From Mycobacterium angelicum (lineage in GTDB: Bacteria; Actinomycetota; Actinomycetes; Mycobacteriales; Mycobacteriaceae), in the NCBI RefSeq assembly GCF_002086155.1, contig NZ_MVHE01000050.1:1-39703 (forward strand): a DNA stretch of 39,703 bases. The letters run 5' to 3'. Under the pieces are notes generated by a model. It saw only the letters and a list, made by a program, of their open reading frames with translations. It was not told the origin of the DNA and made no database searches. Below are positions 26,886 to 33,967 of the stretch, piece by piece. The position numbers and the translations under genes are program-made. The stretch's first letter is position 1. Every line of letters begins with the position of its first letter.

Positions 26886-27800
26886 AACCGCGAGGGCGCC
26901 CAGCCGGCCCAGACGCAGACCCTCGAAACTCGCGGTCGGGTCGGCGCGGGTGGTGATGACCCGGAATCCTCCGCGGGTCAACAACTCTTGCAGAGATTGC
27001 GCCGAGAAGTAATTGATGTGCTCGCTCTGCTTGACCGCGCCCAGGCGCGGCACCGTACGCCCGAAATTGCGTGCCATGCCCGCCGCGAAATCCGCTGCGA
27101 TCCAGCTGGCACGCGTTGCCGAAACCGAGTCCAGGAAACGGCGATAACGCGCCCCAGCGTGCCAGCGCCGCACCTTCGGGCGGTCCAGCGGCACCTCGGC
27201 ATAGAACCACCCGTCCTCGGGAAGCGCGGCCCGGATGTCTTTGACCAGCTCAACCGGGTCGACGAGGTGCTCGAGAACGCCAGATGAGATCACCAGGTGC
27301 GGTTTTTCGGGCAGCTCGTCCAGTGACGCGGCCGCCTGCACTCCGTCGACGAGGTTTTTCCCCGAGACCTCGATCACATACTTGGGACCCGAGTAGCCCG
27401 GCGGAAAGAACTGACCTTCGTCGCCACCGTAGTCGACCATGTTCCGTACGGTGTCGAGGCGCACATGAGGCTCGATGATGTCCACGACGAAGCCCACGCG
27501 CTCGGCCACCACCTCCGATCCGGGCTCCATCATGGAGTTCACATTGCGCGAATACCAAGGCTCCCAGCGTCGTCGGATCGAAAGGTACCGCTCATTTCGG
27601 TACCCCGAGTACATGGCGGCGAGGGTGTCGTCGTTGAAACGATGTGAGAAATAGACCAAATCGCATGTGTCACAACGGCATAGGGTGGTATCGCGCGGAA
27701 CGTCGTCCGGGTCGCCCTGCAACTGAAGGATGAACGGCGCGATTCGGCCATGCGCCTGGACGGCCCCCTGGCCGCCGCAGATCGGGCAGAGCTGAGACAT
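26877..27800 (-). CDS. Zinc-ribbon class I SAM methyltransferase
   Basis: SAM methyltransferase of 307 residues with an N-terminal zinc-ribbon-like module: CPIC (Cys5, Cys8) and CDTC (Cys43, Cys46). The Rossmann part has MVDYGGDEGQFFPPGY (motif I), LVISSGVLEHLVDPVELVKD (motif IV/post-IV) and GWFYAEVPLDRP. A similar N-terminal Cys arrangement is known in sugar C-methyltransferases of the TylC3/NovU type, but O-methylation or another role is possible. It is the last gene of the long minus-strand operon and lies 15 bp after the HAD phosphatase stop. In this context it probably modifies the sugar made by that operon. Confidence 0.85.
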   Translation of the reverse strand: MSQLCPICGGQGAVQAHGRIAPFILQLQGDPDDVPRDTTLCRCDTCDLVYFSHRFNDDTLAAMYSGYRNERYLSIRRRWEPWYSRNVNSMMEPGSEVVAERVGFVVDIIEPHVRLDTVRNMVDYGGDEGQFFPPGYSGPKYVIEVSGKNLVDGVQAAASLDELPEKPHLVISSGVLEHLVDPVELVKDIRAALPEDGWFYAEVPLDRPKVRRWHAGARYRRFLDSVSATRASWIAADFAAGMARNFGRTVPRLGAVKQSEHINYFSAQSLQELLTRGGFRVITTRADPTASFEGLRLGRLGALAVPA

Positions 27801-27815
27801 CTCGTTCCAAACCCC

Positions 27816-28520
27816 CTATATTTCCCGGGAACTGGACAGTCTTGCCGAGATCCGATTCGCGAACATCGAGGCGACCAATTCGCACAGTCCGTCGAAACCG
27901 TCCAGCCGCGCGTCTGCCGCGATCGCGCCGAGGTCGCCATGGGGATAGCCGAAGGTCATCAGGACGAAGGGCAGCCCCACCGCGAGCGCGGTTTCGGCAT
28001 CGATTTCGCTGTCTCCGACGAAGATCGCGTCGTGCGCGGTTGCGTCCAGTCGCTGCAACGTCAACTGACAGAGTTCCGGGTCGGGCTTGAGCCGGCGGCC
28101 GGTCGCCCCGCCGACGACGACGTCGAGATAGGACGCGATGCCGAGGCCCGCGACGTAGGGAACGGCGATGTCCTCGCGCTTGTTGGTGCAGACGCCAATG
28201 CGGTAGCCCGCGTTTCGAAGGGCCGCAAGCATTTCCGGCACGCCAGGATAGAGATCGGCGGGATCGGCGGTCTGGCCACGCAGGATGTCGCGAAACTCGT
28301 CGAGATCGCCAAGGGGATCGACCGTGTCGCCAAGCGCGCCGCGCAGCATCGCCTCCCCGCCGAGACTCACCCAGTTGCGTACCGATGCAACGTCGACGAC
28401 CGGAGCGCCGCGGCGCCGCGTCATTTCATTGAGGGCGCGCGTCATCGCCGGAGCGCTGTCTACCAGTGTGCCGTCCAGATCGAAAAGGATCGCGCCGGGC
28501 CGGTTAGGGCTTTGCAGCAT
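27816..28520 (-). CDS. HAD-superfamily phosphatase (Gph-like)
   Basis: Haloacid dehalogenase-type phosphatase of 234 residues. All four motifs are present: FDLDGTLVDS (nucleophile Asp14, acid/base Asp16), VCTNKRED (motif II Thr), RLKPDPELC (motif III Lys) and FVGDSEIDAETA (motif IV). The cap insertion between motifs I and II is of the phosphoglycolate phosphatase type. ATG 28520 is chosen because ILFDLDGT follows directly and because it overlaps the 3' end of the ThDP gene by 17 bp, suggesting coupling. An upstream in-frame start at 28580 would add 20 unlikely residues. In this operon it could remove phosphate from a keto-acid phosphate made by the NeuB-like enzyme (a KdsC-like job) or from a sugar phosphate. 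Confidence 0.88.
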   Translation of the reverse strand: MLQSPNRPGAILFDLDGTLVDSAPAMTRALNEMTRRRGAPVVDVASVRNWVSLGGEAMLRGALGDTVDPLGDLDEFRDILRGQTADPADLYPGVPEMLAALRNAGYRIGVCTNKREDIAVPYVAGLGIASYLDVVVGGATGRRLKPDPELCQLTLQRLDATAHDAIFVGDSEIDAETALAVGLPFVLMTFGYPHGDLGAIAADARLDGFDGLCELVASMFANRISARLSSSREI

Positions 28521-30408
28521 TTTTGGACTGCTCGATGAGTCGCTCAGGCAAGTTCTCCGAGGCGGGGTCCAGCGGCACAATCATGTTGGCGCCAAACTCC
28601 GCTCGCGGCAGCAGCGGCGACATGTCTTCCAGCGGCATCGAGCGAATCGACCCGTCTGGTTGTGGCAGCGCAGCGGATTTCGGCCACAGCGCCTCGTTGT
28701 TCTGCACCCGGACATCGACGATGAGCGGTCCGCGCCGCGCTAGCGCCTCGCGCACACCGGCAACGAGATCGGCGGCATCCTCGATGCGCATCGCCTCAAT
28801 ACCGTTCGCCTGGGCCAGCGACACGAAATCTGGCAGGCCGAGCCGGCCCTCCGGCCCGGTTCCGACGTAGCGGCCGTCGAAATAGTTGCGCTGGGTGTTT
28901 CGAATGGAGGCATAGCCGCCGTTGTCGAAGAGGAAGAGCTTGAGCGGCAGGTCGAGCATCCGAATCGTCTGCAGCTCTTGGATGTTCATCATCAGGCTGC
29001 CGTCGCCCTCAACGCCGACATACGATTTCGCGTTCGACGCCAGGCCCGCTCCGACCATCGCCGGCAACCCGTAACCCATGGCGCCCAGGCCGGAGGTGAG
29101 AAAGATACGTTGCCCCGGCTTGTTCGCGAAGCCCGTGTAAAAAATCTCAACCGCAAGACCCGAGCTGCCGGTGACGATGAGGGTGTCCTCGGGAATCTCG
29201 TCGGCCAGCACCTTGGTGAGGTGATAGTGGCTGATGACTCCCGATTTCGGGAAGGGGGCCCCGTCGTTGATCGGGTAGCGCGTCTTCCAATCGTTGCAGC
29301 GCTCCAGCCAGGGCGAGCGGTCCTTCGCGGCGACGCTCTCCTTTTGTGCGAGCATCGCGCGGATGAAGTCCTGTGCGTCAGCACAGACCGCGCGTGCGAT
29401 GTTCATCTCGGCCGGGAACTTACCCAGTTCGGCGGGATCGACATCGACGATGACCTTCGGTGCATGACGGCCGAACTTCGCCGGATTGTAGGCCGTGACC
29501 ACGTTGTCCAGCCGCGCCCCGATGGCCAGGATGAGATCGCTGTTCTGGATCGCGAAGTTGGGCGGTCGCTGCGCCACCGTGCCAGGCTTTCCGACCGAAA
29601 GGCGGTGTCCCGAGGGAATGAGATCGGCCGCATTCCAGGTGGTGGCGACCGGAATGCCGAGCGCCTCATAAAGCTCACGGAAATCGTCGGCCGCCTCGGC
29701 GAGGCGAATGCCGTGCCCCGCCAGGATGATCGGCCGTTCGGCCGCATTGAGGAGGTCGATGACAGCGGCTGCGTCAGCGCCTAGGTTCGGATCGCTAATC
29801 GTCTCTGGCACATAGCCGTTGAGCGTCGACGCGTCGATCTGTGCGGCCTGCACGTCCAGCGGAATGTCCAGCCACACCGGCCCCCGCCGACCAGTGGTGG
29901 CCAGATGCACCGCCTTCTCGAAGTGATAGCGGATCTCGGACGGATCGAGCACCGTCACCGCATATTTGGTGATCGGCTGCACCATCGACACGATGTCGAC
30001 TTCCTGCGGACCCTTTTGCCGCACACCGCTGTCGCCCATCAGGTCGGCGCGCTTGACTTGTCCGGAAAGGACAAGCAGCGGCACCGACTCGATCCAGGCG
30101 CCGGTCACCCCGGTGATCGCGTTCGTCGCGCCGGGTCCCGTAGTGACAAGCGCGCAGCCGAGATGGCCGTTGATCCGCGAATAGGCTTCAGCGGCGATAG
30201 ACGCCGCCTGCTCGTGGTGGGTGGGCACATAGCGGATGTCTTGGTTCTGTCCGAGTGCGTCGACGAGATACATCGCCCCGCCGCCGGGGACCAGGAATAC
30301 CGCGTCCACACCCTCTTCGCGTAGGCGCGCGAAGACGTAATCCGCGAGTCGCATGGTTTTGGACATGGCGGGGCTGGCCTCATCGGGCGCAGCGGTGGCT
30401 GTGCTCAT
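28504..30408 (-). CDS. ThDP-dependent enzyme, acetolactate synthase / YerE-like
   Basis: Large ThDP (thiamine diphosphate) enzyme of 634 residues with the three-domain layout of acetolactate synthase. The N-terminal domain has VPGGGAMYLVDAL and THHEQAASIAAEAYSR (Glu66 activates the cofactor). The middle domain has AERPIILAGHGIRL and LILAIGARLDN. The C-terminal domain has the ThDP/Mg motif GVEGDGSLMMNIQEL near residue 466, ending in KLFLFDN. Start ATG 30408 shares its A with the upstream stop (TGATG); ATG 30417 is possible. No ilvN-like regulatory subunit follows, and the neighbours are sugar-nucleotide genes. A YerE-like role is therefore more likely than valine synthesis: transferring an acyl group from a 2-keto acid to the C4 ketone of CDP-3,6-dideoxyhexulose. 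Confidence 0.88.
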   Translation of the reverse strand: MSTATAAPDEASPAMSKTMRLADYVFARLREEGVDAVFLVPGGGAMYLVDALGQNQDIRYVPTHHEQAASIAAEAYSRINGHLGCALVTTGPGATNAITGVTGAWIESVPLLVLSGQVKRADLMGDSGVRQKGPQEVDIVSMVQPITKYAVTVLDPSEIRYHFEKAVHLATTGRRGPVWLDIPLDVQAAQIDASTLNGYVPETISDPNLGADAAAVIDLLNAAERPIILAGHGIRLAEAADDFRELYEALGIPVATTWNAADLIPSGHRLSVGKPGTVAQRPPNFAIQNSDLILAIGARLDNVVTAYNPAKFGRHAPKVIVDVDPAELGKFPAEMNIARAVCADAQDFIRAMLAQKESVAAKDRSPWLERCNDWKTRYPINDGAPFPKSGVISHYHLTKVLADEIPEDTLIVTGSSGLAVEIFYTGFANKPGQRIFLTSGLGAMGYGLPAMVGAGLASNAKSYVGVEGDGSLMMNIQELQTIRMLDLPLKLFLFDNGGYASIRNTQRNYFDGRYVGTGPEGRLGLPDFVSLAQANGIEAMRIEDAADLVAGVREALARRGPLIVDVRVQNNEALWPKSAALPQPDGSIRSMPLEDMSPLLPRAEFGANMIVPLDPASENLPERLIEQSKNAAKP

Positions 30409-31943
30409 CACATCCAATGCGTGAGGAAGGTTTTGCGCTCTTTGTTCTGACCGATCTTGGGGTCGGTGTAGAACGAGTCGTCCTTGTAGTGGGTGGACGA
30501 GATCTCCTCGAAGATCGCGCCTGTCTTGCTGGTGAACGCGTGGCGTACGGTCCGCTCGACGGTAATGACGTCGCCGGGCCCACAGACGCGCCCCTCGCCG
30601 TTCAGCTCGACGTCGAGATCACCGAAGAGAACGTGGAATGTCTCTTCCTTGTGATTGTGGTACTGCTCAGGGTGATTTTGGCCTGGAAGTACCACAATCA
30701 GCTTCTTGCAGTATTCGCGGTTAACCACGGTGATCATCGTGATACCGAATTCATCGAACTTATCGATGCCGTAGTGGTGCGAGATTTCCAGATCGGCCTC
30801 GCCCGGGATGACGACGTTGGCGCGGTTGAGCAGCGACTTCACCCGCTGCACAATGGAAAACACCTGCTCACGCACTTCTTCACGCCGGCTGTTGGTGACC
30901 AGAATGGGTTCGTTCTTGCTGATGTCGGTGGTCGCGTAGAAGTGGCTGTACTTCGACCAGTCGTTCGCGGTGATGTGGCCTTCCTGGGTCGGGATGGCCA
31001 TGAAGACGTCGCCGGTGCTGATCTTCTCGCCGGCCTTGATGTCCTGGCGGGCGAAAACGCCACGGCGCAGCGACAATAGACTGTCCCGCTCGTCCTGCGT
31101 CGCCTTCGAACGCTCGCCGGAGATGCCGTTCATCGAGCGGGCCACGGTCGCCATCTCAAGCCATGCCCGGGCCTGATCCGGACCGGCCGAATAGCCGTTG
31201 ATGCCGTATTCGTCGGTGACGAGTCCGACGTGCTTCTCGAATACGGTGCAGCCCTTACCGATAGCGACGGCCACCGGCAACGTCTCGGTCGGGAATTCGT
31301 GGGTCGAGTATCCAACGCGGATATCGTCGTAACGCTGGCGCAGGAAGTCGATCTGGTTGAGCTGAAGTTTGTCGTTGCTCGTCGGATATTCGGCCACGCA
31401 GTGCATGAGCACGAAATCCTTGTTGCGGTGCTTGAGGAAGGCGACGACGTTGTCGATCTCTTCGATGGTGGATCCCGCCGTCGAGACGATCATCGGCAGC
31501 GGGCTGCTCACCGCCTTCTCCAGCAGCGGCCAGTCGGTGAGCGAGCAGCTCGCGATCTTGAGGATGTCGAAGCCGTCGGCCACGACCCGGTCGACCGACT
31601 CCTCGTCGAAGGGCGTGCAGATGGGAATGAAGCCGTTGTCGCGGATCGCGTCGACGAGTTTGCGCGTCTGTTCCGGACTCAACCGGGTTTCCTCGAAGCG
31701 CTTGATGTACTTGATGTCGTCGCGGCCCTGATACTCGGGATGGATGAACGTGTCGAGCGCGCGATACTGCATCTTGAAGGCGAACTTGAAGTCGAAATCC
31801 TTTGCGACAGCAGCGAATTCGCCAATCAGGCGCACGCCGTGGTCGACATCGCCCATGTGGTTGTTAGCCATTTCGAAGATGAAAAGCCAGTCAGGAATGA
31901 GCGATTGGCCTACACGGTTGGGGGATCTCGTTTCCTGCAGCAC
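30408..31943 (-). CDS. NeuB-family synthase fused to SAF and cupin domains
   Basis: Three-part protein of 511 residues. The N-terminal TIM-barrel (about 15-275) is of the NeuB/SpsE sialic-acid-synthase class: FIFEMANNHMGD, FKFAFKMQY, ICTPFDEESVD, LKIASCSL, VLMHCVAEYPT (His181) and VGYSTHEFPTE (His215), both metal-ligand histidines conserved. A SAF domain follows (about 290-350: RRGVFARQDIKAGEKIS). The C-terminus (about 405-485) is a cupin with PEQYHNHKEETFH (His429, His431) and VRHAF (His468). NeuB enzymes condense PEP with an aldose to a 2-keto-3-deoxy acid. No NeuA or NeuC is in the window, so the product is probably not an activated sialic acid. GTG 31943 is preferred: GAGAGG precedes it by 9 bases and the barrel begins soon after. 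A GTG at 32069 would add 42 residues without family features. Confidence 0.88.
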   Translation of the reverse strand: MLQETRSPNRVGQSLIPDWLFIFEMANNHMGDVDHGVRLIGEFAAVAKDFDFKFAFKMQYRALDTFIHPEYQGRDDIKYIKRFEETRLSPEQTRKLVDAIRDNGFIPICTPFDEESVDRVVADGFDILKIASCSLTDWPLLEKAVSSPLPMIVSTAGSTIEEIDNVVAFLKHRNKDFVLMHCVAEYPTSNDKLQLNQIDFLRQRYDDIRVGYSTHEFPTETLPVAVAIGKGCTVFEKHVGLVTDEYGINGYSAGPDQARAWLEMATVARSMNGISGERSKATQDERDSLLSLRRGVFARQDIKAGEKISTGDVFMAIPTQEGHITANDWSKYSHFYATTDISKNEPILVTNSRREEVREQVFSIVQRVKSLLNRANVVIPGEADLEISHHYGIDKFDEFGITMITVVNREYCKKLIVVLPGQNHPEQYHNHKEETFHVLFGDLDVELNGEGRVCGPGDVITVERTVRHAFTSKTGAIFEEISSTHYKDDSFYTDPKIGQNKERKTFLTHWM

Positions 31944-32074
31944 TACAAGCGACCTCTCGATTGATGCGGGACAGGCGGTCGCTTGGTCGGGAATCGCGTC
32001 ATTATGCGGTTCGCCCCCCGACGACATCCCATCCGTCCATGTGCGGTTAATCCTAAGCCAGACAGACACGCAGC

Positions 32075-32095
32075 GGAGGCACTTTAACCGCCTCC
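32075..32095 (-). terminator. Hairpin just after the GtrB-like gene
   Basis: Perfect 6-bp stem GGAGGC / GCCTCC with a 9-base loop, one base past the stop of the GtrB-like glycosyltransferase, in the 153 bp gap before the NeuB-like gene. No U-tract follows. It may be a partial terminator or processing site that sets the ratio of rfbF-gtrB to the downstream genes. The rest of the gap (31944-32074) may hold an internal promoter, but I see no clear one. Confidence 0.35.
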
Positions 32096-32096
32096 C

Positions 32097-33035
32097 TCAT
32101 AATCCGACCTTGTTGGTAACGACGAAGTTGGGTCGCTGTTTTGCTTCCTCATAGATGAGCGCCAGGTACTCGCCCACGACACCGAGCAGCAGCGTGACGA
32201 CCCCGAAACCGATCAGCATGACGCAGATGAGCGAGCCGAACCCGGGGAAGGGCACCCCGAAGAAGGCGAAGCGAACGGCGAGCAGAACAACGACGACGGC
32301 CGCGAGAAAGCTCAAGAAGAAGCCGGTGATGGTGATCAGCCTCAGCGGCACGTAGGAGTGCGCGAAGATGCCCTTGAATGCCATGTTGATGACGCCCAGG
32401 CTGTAGGCCTTCGACTCGCCCGCGAAGCGTGGCGGGCGCACCATCGGCACTCCGATCGACTTGAACCCGACCCAGGAGAACAGGCCGCGCACGAAACGGT
32501 TGCGCTCGTCCATCGAGCGAACGGCCTCGTAGACTTTCCGGTCGACCAACCGAAAGTCACTGGCGTTCTTAGTGATCCGGTCGTGCGTCAGCTTGCCTGC
32601 CAGCCAATAGAACAGCAGGGAATTCATCGCGCGGATACGGCTGATGCCACGCCGCTCGGTCACTACGCCGTAGACGTTCTCGTAGCCCTCTTCCCATTTG
32701 CGAATCAGCTCAGGAATGAACTCGGGCGCGTCCTGCAGGTCGGCGGTCATCAGCACGACGGCGTCGGCGTCGACCACGTTGAGGCCGGCGGTCAGCCCGC
32801 CGTCCATCGTGAAGTTCCGGGCCAGCTGCAGAATCTTGAACCGCGCGTCCTCCTTGTGGATAACGAGCAGCTTTTCCATCGTGTCGTCGGTCGACCCGTT
32901 CTCCACGATGATCGCCTCGAAGTCGTAGGCCGTCTCGGAGTCGAACACCTTGGCCAGCCGGCGGGCGAGCTCGTCGACGCATTCGCTTTCGTTGTAGGCA
33001 GGGATGATGCAGGTGATCTTCTTTTTCACCGCCAC
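32097..33035 (-). CDS. DPM1/GtrB-like polyprenyl-phosphate glycosyltransferase
   Basis: GT2 enzyme of 312 residues with a cytosolic catalytic domain and two C-terminal membrane helices (LRLITITGFFLSFLAAVVVV and GSLICVMLIGFGVVTLLLGV). The catalytic part has ITCIIPAYNESECVDELARR, IVENGSTDDTMEKL, VLMTADLQDAPEFI (DxD-type) and NASDFRLVDRKVYEAV, standard for the GtrB/ArnC/DPM1 family, which moves a sugar from a nucleotide donor to polyprenyl phosphate. GTG 33035 lies two bases after the rfbF stop with GGAAGTAGGC upstream; an in-frame start at 33077 would overlap rfbF, and GTG 33029 is also possible. The GtrA-like protein at 36351 is its expected flippase partner. Confidence 0.9.
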   Translation of the reverse strand: MAVKKKITCIIPAYNESECVDELARRLAKVFDSETAYDFEAIIVENGSTDDTMEKLLVIHKEDARFKILQLARNFTMDGGLTAGLNVVDADAVVLMTADLQDAPEFIPELIRKWEEGYENVYGVVTERRGISRIRAMNSLLFYWLAGKLTHDRITKNASDFRLVDRKVYEAVRSMDERNRFVRGLFSWVGFKSIGVPMVRPPRFAGESKAYSLGVINMAFKGIFAHSYVPLRLITITGFFLSFLAAVVVVLLAVRFAFFGVPFPGFGSLICVMLIGFGVVTLLLGVVGEYLALIYEEAKQRPNFVVTNKVGL

Positions 33036-33037
33036 GC

Positions 33038-33814
33038 CTACTTCCACACCTTCCAGGGGGGATTTCCGCTGTTCCACAGGTTGTTCAGCAACTGCGATTC
33101 CCGGTAGGTATCCATCGGCTGCCAGAAGCCATCGTGCGAGTATGCAGCGATCTGATGTTCTTCGGCCAGCCGTTTCAGCGGCTTGTCCTCCAGGATCGAG
33201 TCATCGCCGTCGATGTAGTCGAAGACGGCGGGCTCGAACAGGAAGTAGCCGATGTTGACGAAGTCGTCGGTCTTCGGCTTCTCCCGGAAGGTAGCGACCG
33301 CGCCGTCCTGTTCCAGGTCGAGGACCCCGAACCGGCTCATCGGCTGGGTGGCCGTGATGGTGGCGAGCTTGCCGTGCGAGCGGTGGAACTTCAGCAGCGC
33401 GTGGATGTCGACATCGGCGATACCGTCGCCGTAGGTGCAGAGAAACGTCTCACAGCCGATGTACTTCTGGATTCGTTTGATCCGGCCGCCGGTCATCGTG
33501 TCCAGGCCGGTGTCGGCGACGGTGACCTTCCAGTTGAACTCGTCGTGTGAGCCGTGATACTTGATGCTCGACTGGTCACCGAGGGTAACGGTGAAGTCCA
33601 GGTTGGCGGCTCCGTAATTCGAGAAGTAGTTCTTGATGTACTCGCTCTTGTATCCGGTACACACCACGAAGTCGGAAATCCCGTAGTGACCAAGGATTTT
33701 CATGATGTGCCATAGCACGGGACGGCCGCCCACCTCGACCATCGGCTTGGGGCGGAACTCGGTCTCCTCACGCATACGGGTGCCTAGACCACCCGCGAGC
33801 AGCACCGCTTTCAT
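33038..33814 (-). CDS. rfbF: Glucose-1-phosphate cytidylyltransferase
   Basis: Makes CDP-D-glucose from CTP and glucose 1-phosphate, the entry step to CDP-3,6-dideoxyhexoses. 258 residues, the normal length. The nucleotidyltransferase signature MKAVLLAGGLGTRMREET is at the N-terminus, then FRPKPMVEVGGRPVLWHIMK, VCTGYKSEYIKNYF, TFLCTYGDGIADVDI (metal-binding Asp), SRFGVLDL, NIGYFLFEPAVFDYI and FWQPMDTYRESQLLN, which together mark RfbF rather than RmlA. It is the first gene of the minus-strand operon and is divergent from rfbH, which acts two steps later. Product and context agree, so confidence is high. Confidence 0.95.
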   Translation of the reverse strand: MKAVLLAGGLGTRMREETEFRPKPMVEVGGRPVLWHIMKILGHYGISDFVVCTGYKSEYIKNYFSNYGAANLDFTVTLGDQSSIKYHGSHDEFNWKVTVADTGLDTMTGGRIKRIQKYIGCETFLCTYGDGIADVDIHALLKFHRSHGKLATITATQPMSRFGVLDLEQDGAVATFREKPKTDDFVNIGYFLFEPAVFDYIDGDDSILEDKPLKRLAEEHQIAAYSHDGFWQPMDTYRESQLLNNLWNSGNPPWKVWK

Positions 33815-33967
33815 TGCGACTCATCCCATCTCAAAGTAGTTGTTCCCCCAGGTGCGATTTCGCTGACGCGGCGTCGCGCAGGTGACACACTAGCAATGCT
33901 GCGGTGGGCTCCGTGGGGTTTTCGGCCGCCGCATACTATACGAATTACGCACGGCTGAGGAGATCTC
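33815..33967. promoter_or_regulatory. rfbF / rfbH divergent promoter region
   Basis: This 153 bp region must serve both halves of the CDP-sugar pathway. Candidate -10 boxes are TACTAT (33934-33939) on the plus strand, about 30 bases before the rfbH start, and TAGTGT on the minus strand (complement of 33887-33892), about 75 bases before rfbF. No convincing -35 elements are seen. Shared placement would let one regulator control both transcripts. Confidence 0.45.
33958..33962 (+). promoter_or_regulatory. Shine-Dalgarno sequence that sets an ATT start for rfbH
   Basis: AGGAG, inside TGAGGAG, lies exactly 5 bases before ATT at 33968. The only in-frame stop nearby is TGA at 33956-33958, directly upstream. 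Between that stop and GTG 34106 the rfbH frame has no ATG, GTG or TTG. The strong site with ideal spacing therefore points to ATT as initiator. Confidence 0.65.

Noticed and set aside
28504..30408. The ThDP enzyme as housekeeping acetolactate synthase (IlvB).
   Set aside because: No ilvN or ilvC follows, and it is coupled to sugar genes on both sides.
30408..31943. The NeuB-like protein as a sialic or legionaminic acid synthase.
   Set aside because: No CMP-nonulosonate synthetase or UDP-GlcNAc hydrolysing epimerase is present, and the neighbours make CDP-3,6-dideoxyhexose. The possibility remains if partners lie elsewhere.
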